Shown piece after piece: positions 60,324-64,000 of a stretch of DNA of 64,000 nucleotides. The stretch comes from Microvirga antarctica (GTDB lineage Bacteria > Pseudomonadota > Alphaproteobacteria > Rhizobiales > Beijerinckiaceae), in contig NZ_JAGEMM010000001.1 of assembly GCF_017921815.1 (NCBI RefSeq), forward strand, positions 682,001-746,000, given 5' to 3'. The stretch's first letter is position 1; every line of letters begins with the position of its first letter. The position numbers and the translations under genes are program-made. The notes beneath the pieces were generated by a model. That model searched no databases. It worked only from the letters and a program-made list of their open reading frames with translations, and had not been told where the DNA came from.

Positions 60324-60365
60324 GGCAGGCCCTGCGGCCTGCCGCACCTTTCCCCCTGGAGGGGG
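60324..60365 (+). promoter_or_regulatory. Tandem hairpins in the livK leader
   Basis: GGCAGGCC (60324-60331) pairs with GGCCTGCC (60336-60343), loop CTGC; then CCCCC (60352-60356) pairs with GGGGG (60361-60365), loop TGGA. They lie 29 bases before the livK start. In many liv and other importer operons such a hairpin before the binding-protein gene protects its mRNA and raises its level relative to membrane parts. A U-tract is absent, so full termination is unlikely. Confidence 0.5.
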
Positions 60366-60393
60366 CTTACAAGAACACCCAGAGGAGTACCTC

Positions 60394-61521
60394 ATGAAAA
60401 AAATGCTGTTGACCGGCGTTGCGCTCGGTCTTGGTCTCGCCTTTTCGGGCGCGGCCAACGCGCAGATCAAGATCGGCGTCGCCGGCCCCATCACGGGCCC
60501 CAACGCCGCGTTCGGCGCGCAGCTGAAGAACGGCGTGGAACAGGCTGTCGAGGACATCAATGCCGCAGGCGGCGTCAATGGCCAGAAGCTTGTGGTGGTC
60601 GTCGGCGACGACGTGTCCGATCCCAAGCAGGGTGTGTCGGTGGCCAACAAGTTTGCGGCCGAAGGCGTGAAGATGGTCGTTGGCCACTTCAACTCCGGCG
60701 TCTCGATCCCGGCCTCGCAGGTCTACGAAGAGGCCGGCATCGTTCAGGTGACGCCCGCATCGACAAACCCGCAATTCACCGAGCGCAAGATGTGGAACAC
60801 CTTCCGCACCTGCGGCCGCGACGATCAGCAGGGCCTCGTGGCCGGCAGCTACCTCGCCGACAAGTTCAAGGGCAAGAAGGTCGCGGTCGTTCACGACAAG
60901 ACCCCCTACGGCAAGGGCCTCGCCGACGAGACCATGAAGGCCATGACGGCCAAGGGCCTCAAGGAAGTCGTCTACGAGGGTGTGAACCCGGGCGAGAAGG
61001 ATTATTCGGCGCTCGTGTCCAAGCTGAAGCAGGCTGGCGTCGACGTCGTCTATTTCGGCGGCCTTCACACGGAAGCCGGCCTCATCATCCGCCAGATGCG
61101 CGATCAGGGCCTCAATGCCCCGCTCATGTCGGGTGACGGCATCGTGTCGGCCGAGTTCGTCTCGATTGCCGGCCCCGGCGCCGATGGCACCCTGATGACC
61201 TTCGCGCCCGATCCGCGCAAGAACCCGAACGCCAAGGACGCGGTCGCCAAGTTCAAGGCCAAGAACTACGATCCCGAGGCCTACACCCTCTACAGCTATG
61301 CGGCGACGCAGATCCTGGCCGAAGCCGCCAAGCAGGCAGGCGGTCCGGACGGCAAGAAGATGGCGGCGATCATGAGCGCCGGCAAGCCGTTCAAGACCGT
61401 CATCGGCGACATCTCCTACGACAAGAAGGGCGATATCACCCGTCCGGACTACATCATGTATGTCTGGAAGAAGGGCGCCGACGGCAAGATCGATTACTCG
61501 GGCAACGAAATCGGCATGTAA
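60394..61521 (+). CDS. livK: Branched-chain amino acid ABC transporter substrate-binding protein LivK/LivJ
   Basis: 375 residues with AGAGGAG before the ATG. The signal peptide KKMLLTGVALGLGLAFSG ends at AANAQ (about 24). The mature N-terminus IKIGVAGPITGPNAAFGAQL is the family signature, with QKLVVVVGDDVSDPKQG and VVGHFNSGVSIPASQVY, which holds ligand-binding Ser/Thr residues. It is the periplasmic binding protein of the livHMGF importer. It is separated from the membrane genes by 240 bases with two hairpins, and followed by a strong terminator. Confidence 0.95.
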   Translation: MKKMLLTGVALGLGLAFSGAANAQIKIGVAGPITGPNAAFGAQLKNGVEQAVEDINAAGGVNGQKLVVVVGDDVSDPKQGVSVANKFAAEGVKMVVGHFNSGVSIPASQVYEEAGIVQVTPASTNPQFTERKMWNTFRTCGRDDQQGLVAGSYLADKFKGKKVAVVHDKTPYGKGLADETMKAMTAKGLKEVVYEGVNPGEKDYSALVSKLKQAGVDVVYFGGLHTEAGLIIRQMRDQGLNAPLMSGDGIVSAEFVSIAGPGADGTLMTFAPDPRKNPNAKDAVAKFKAKNYDPEAYTLYSYAATQILAEAAKQAGGPDGKKMAAIMSAGKPFKTVIGDISYDKKGDITRPDYIMYVWKKGADGKIDYSGNEIGM

Positions 61522-61550
61522 TCGCCGACATTCTGAGCTTCTCTCGATCG

Positions 61551-61584
61551 AAGGCCCGTCCTGGAAACAGGGCGGGCCTTTTTT
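61551..61584 (+). terminator. Rho-independent terminator of livK
   Basis: AAGGCCCG (61551-61558) pairs with CGGGCCTT (61573-61580), extended inward by CCTG/CAGG (61560-61563, 61568-61571) and a closing G-U pair, with a GAAA tetraloop; six U follow from 61579 (TTTTTT). It lies 30 bases after the stop. Confidence 0.93.
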
Positions 61585-61779
61585 CGTGTCGGCGACAGTC
61601 GGCGTGAAGGCCCGAACTCGGCTGGAACAGAGCGCAGCCTGCAGCATTGAGCACTCGGCCAGACTGTCTGGTTTTCGACATCGTCAGTTCACGGTCGGTC
61701 TTCCAGCTTATAATCCTAGAATTGCCACTTTTGTCCGCTTATCGCGGGCGTGCGGTCTTCCTTGCAAATGGTTCCCACG

Positions 61780-62709
61780 ATGAATGGTCAGTCGACCCAG
61801 AGCGAGCAGCCTCACATGGGCATCTACAGCGCCCTGAACCGGCTGCCCTGGCCGCGAAGCTATATCGGCCGCATCCTTCTCGTCTGTTTCGTCGGAACGC
61901 ACATTCCCCTTCTGGCCCTCAGCGTTTTCATGATTGCGCGGAGCGCCGCAACCGGTGCGGTGTTCTGGGGGGAGTTTGTCGTCCTGCTCGCCGCGACTTT
62001 CGTTGCGGCAGGCGCCACGCTCGTGACCGTTTGGGGCATGATGGCGCCGATCCTGGCTGCCTCGCGTGCACTTGAAGCCTACCGTGACAACCGCACCCTG
62101 CCGTCTCTTCCGCGCCATTACACCGACGAGGCGGGAAAGATGCTGATCGAGGTTCAGGAGACCTTGGAGGAGCTCAATACGGCCATCCACAATCTCGCGC
62201 GGGCAGCCGACACCGATGCGCTGACATCGATCGGCAATCGCCGCTGGCTCGTCACCCGCGCGGCCGAGCAGGTGGCGCGATCGCGCAAGGGCAAAGCGCC
62301 GTTCTCCCTGATCCTCTTCGACCTCGATCGTTTCAAGGCGATCAACGATCGCCATGGGCATGCGACCGGCGATTCGGTGCTGATCGGCGTATCCCGATAC
62401 ATCAAGGCGAGCATCGCCCCGACAGCGCTTTTTGCGCGGACCGGCGGCGAGGAATTCTGCATCATCCTGCCGGCCACGTCTCTCGCACACGCCACACAGG
62501 TCGCGCAGGAGCTGCAGGCCGGCGTCGAGGCCAAGGCTTTCGCATCGCTTCCCGTCGGTCGCGTGACGGCGAGCTTCGGCGTTGCATCGCACGAACCGGT
62601 GGATACGGATTTTGCCGCCACCATGGCGCGCGCCGACGAGATGCTCTATCGCGCCAAGGGCGCTGGCCGAAACCGGGTCGTCTCCACGGAAGAAGCGGAA
62701 ATCGCGTAA
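61780..62709 (+). CDS. Membrane-bound diguanylate cyclase (GGDEF)
   Basis: 309 residues from ATG 61780 (in-frame ATG 61768 and GTG 61750 upstream are alternatives). Two membrane spans at about 31-53 and 66-88, then a short HAMP-like linker with helix LIEVQETLEELNTAIHNLAR (about 122-141), and the GGDEF domain from about 145. The active site is GGEEF (222-226) and metal-binding D181 lies in ILFDLDRFKAIND. The RxxD inhibitory site expected at 213-216 is Ala-Pro-Thr-Ala, so product inhibition at that site is missing. Makes cyclic di-GMP. The periplasmic loop between the spans is very short. Confidence 0.9.
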   Translation: MNGQSTQSEQPHMGIYSALNRLPWPRSYIGRILLVCFVGTHIPLLALSVFMIARSAATGAVFWGEFVVLLAATFVAAGATLVTVWGMMAPILAASRALEAYRDNRTLPSLPRHYTDEAGKMLIEVQETLEELNTAIHNLARAADTDALTSIGNRRWLVTRAAEQVARSRKGKAPFSLILFDLDRFKAINDRHGHATGDSVLIGVSRYIKASIAPTALFARTGGEEFCIILPATSLAHATQVAQELQAGVEAKAFASLPVGRVTASFGVASHEPVDTDFAATMARADEMLYRAKGAGRNRVVSTEEAEIA

Positions 62710-62714
62710 GACCG

Positions 62715-63440
62715 CTAACCCAGGCGACCGAGCACCGGAAAGGTCTCGAGGAGCCAGAACGACGCCGTGGTGATCCACCCGGTGAGGAACGCGATGCCGG
62801 TGAGAATGAGCAGCACGCCCATGACCTTCTCGACCGCGTCAAACCGCGACCGCATCCGCTTCAGCAGAGCCAGCACCGGCTTCATGGTGAATGCGGCCAG
62901 CAGGAACGGGATGCCCAGGCCAACGGAATAGGCAGCCAAAAGCAGCGCGCCTCGCGCGACGCTCGTTTCTGAACCCGCAACGGCAAGAATGGCGGCGAGA
63001 ACCGGTCCGATGCACGGGGTCCAGCCGAACGCGAAGGCCAGCCCCATCACGTAGGCGCCCCAGATCCCGACCGGACGGTCGACCTGAAGGCGCGCCTCCC
63101 GATAGAGAAAGCCGATCCGGAACACGCCCAGAAAGTGCAGGCCCATAACGATGATGGCAAGCCCCGCGAGGGTGCTCAGCACGTCCAGATACTGCCGCAC
63201 CACCTGCCCCAGCGCCGACGCGGTGGCGCCGAGCAGGATGAAGACGGTCGAGAACCCCGCCACGAACAGCAGGGCTGCCATCACAGCACGGCGGCGCACC
63301 TGCGCCTCGCCCGCATGAAGCTGGTCGAAGGTTGTGCCGGCGAGAAACGACAGATAGGGCGGCACCAGCGGCAGCACGCAGGGGCTGAGGAAACTGATCA
63401 ATCCGCCCAGAAGGGCTGCCGGGAGCGATACACTGAGCAT
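62715..63440 (-). CDS. ccdA: Cytochrome c biogenesis protein CcdA (DsbD-like transporter)
   Basis: 241 residues from ATG 63440; AAGG lies upstream and a frame to 63470 adds only ten residues. Six membrane spans and the redox Cys pair: LSPCVLPLVPPYLSFLAGT (Cys about 21) and FGWTPCIGPVLAAIL (Cys about 139), in the SPC and TPC contexts of the family. It carries reducing equivalents across the inner membrane to periplasmic thioredoxins such as CcmG. No ccm gene is adjacent. Converges with the diguanylate cyclase gene, 5 bases apart. Confidence 0.92.
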   Translation of the reverse strand: MLSVSLPAALLGGLISFLSPCVLPLVPPYLSFLAGTTFDQLHAGEAQVRRRAVMAALLFVAGFSTVFILLGATASALGQVVRQYLDVLSTLAGLAIIVMGLHFLGVFRIGFLYREARLQVDRPVGIWGAYVMGLAFAFGWTPCIGPVLAAILAVAGSETSVARGALLLAAYSVGLGIPFLLAAFTMKPVLALLKRMRSRFDAVEKVMGVLLILTGIAFLTGWITTASFWLLETFPVLGRLG

Positions 63441-63532
63441 GGGGCCTTCTATCTGGATACCCCCCGACAAGAAAGGTGCAGTTCGCGCCGTCGCCAGCTT
63501 GTGAACGACAGCGTTTTCGGCATGCTTGGCCG

Positions 63533-64000
63533 ATGAACACCATGCGCAATCTCATCACCGACGTTCCTGGCCTGCGGATCGGCAACGCTCAGGATGAGGC
63601 CCTCGGCTCCGGCGTAACGGTGGCCGTATTCGACAAGGCTGCCGTGGCCTCGTGCGCGGTCATGGGCGGAGCGCCGGGCACCCGGGAGACCGACCTGCTC
63701 GAACCCGACAAGGTCGCGCCCGGCATTCATGCCATCGTGCTGTCCGGCGGCTCCGCCTACGGGTTGGATGCCGCAGGCGGGGTGCAGGCTTATCTGCGCG
63801 AGAAGGGAGTAGGCTTTCCGGTCGGCCCGGCCCTCGTGCCGCTGGTGCCCCAGGCCGTCGTGTTCGACCTGCTCAATGGCGGAGACAAGGATTGGGGGCG
63901 CTATTCGCCCTATCGCGAACTGGGTTATGCCGCCGCCGCAGATGCCGGGGAAACCTTTGCGCTCGGCACGGCCGGCGGGGGATTTGGGGCTACCACGGTC
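63533..64000 (+). CDS. P1/DmpA family aminopeptidase (peptidase S58), 3' end cut
   Basis: 156 codons visible, running off the right edge; ATG 63533 (or 63542). It begins NTMRNLITDVPGLRIGNAQD and continues with ASCAVMGGAPGTRETDLLEP, then AIVLSGGSAYGLDAAGGVQA, which are the conserved segments before the autocatalytic cleavage site of DmpA-type N-terminal nucleophile hydrolases. The nucleophile Ser/Cys and the C-terminal half lie outside. Members are beta-peptidyl aminopeptidases or D-aminopeptidases. It is divergent from ccdA across 92 bases. Confidence 0.88.
   Translation, partial: MNTMRNLITDVPGLRIGNAQDEALGSGVTVAVFDKAAVASCAVMGGAPGTRETDLLEPDKVAPGIHAIVLSGGSAYGLDAAGGVQAYLREKGVGFPVGPALVPLVPQAVVFDLLNGGDKDWGRYSPYRELGYAAAADAGETFALGTAGGGFGATTV

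Overview
The window is GC-rich, gene-dense chromosomal DNA from an alphaproteobacterium, most likely a member of the Hyphomicrobiales (Rhizobiales). Pointers are a Rhizobiales-type 16-stranded porin, a DUF3126 gene beside cysE, an Usg protein, a BTLCP transglutaminase-like peptidase with a perfect CtrA box, a DUF6867 gene coupled to a liv operon, and a map-radC pair near sfsA. No phage, insertion sequence, CRISPR array or rRNA was seen. There is one tRNA, tRNA-Leu(UAA).

Left part (1-14300), two accessory uptake/catabolic operons. (i) On the minus strand, 5599 down to the left edge: substrate-binding protein, cysteine hydrolase, ABC permease, acyl-CoA ligase, ABC ATPase and a thiolase-like protein without the usual nucleophilic cysteine. 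Most junctions are translationally coupled. A divergent LysR regulator lies at 5846-6781 with a palindromic T-N11-A box in front of it. The set reads as import, amide hydrolysis, CoA activation and carbon-carbon cleavage of an unknown compound. (ii) On the plus strand, 7629-13556: a complete UgpABCE-like importer together with a GpdQ-type phosphodiesterase and a Cys-based phosphatase, with a PHO-box-like sequence upstream. It looks like an organophosphodiester uptake and dephosphorylation module.

Middle (14300-39600), mostly core or family-typical genes: acetoacetate decarboxylase, methyltransferases, small envelope proteins, a TrmH-family RNA methylase, an exported MBL-fold hydrolase, NAD kinase, a MaoC/CitE-like pair, a flavin reductase/nitroreductase pair, a YfhO-like membrane protein with a secreted partner, thrS, yidD, a SufU-like scaffold, hisI, a patatin, a CBS protein, rhomboid, BTLCP, gamma-carbonic anhydrase, DUF3126-cysE, an alpha/beta hydrolase, a CHCC zinc-finger protein, a FAD monooxygenase and tRNA-Leu.

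Right part (39600-64000): porin, a small periplasmic protein, an Aas-like acyl-ACP/CoA synthetase, a gpt-type phosphoribosyltransferase, a CinA-like protein, sfsA, a SulP transporter with a structured leader, an FkbM methyltransferase, map-radC, a lipoprotein, a serralysin-like metalloprotease with RTX repeats, ExoD, Usg, a patatin lipoprotein, a formyltransferase-like protein, a livHMGF-DUF6867-livK branched-chain amino acid importer, a diguanylate cyclase, CcdA and the start of a P1-family peptidase.

The best candidates for undescribed biology are the two left-hand operons, the CtrA-box/BTLCP arrangement and the SulP leader. All functional statements rest on motif reading by eye; no database search was run.
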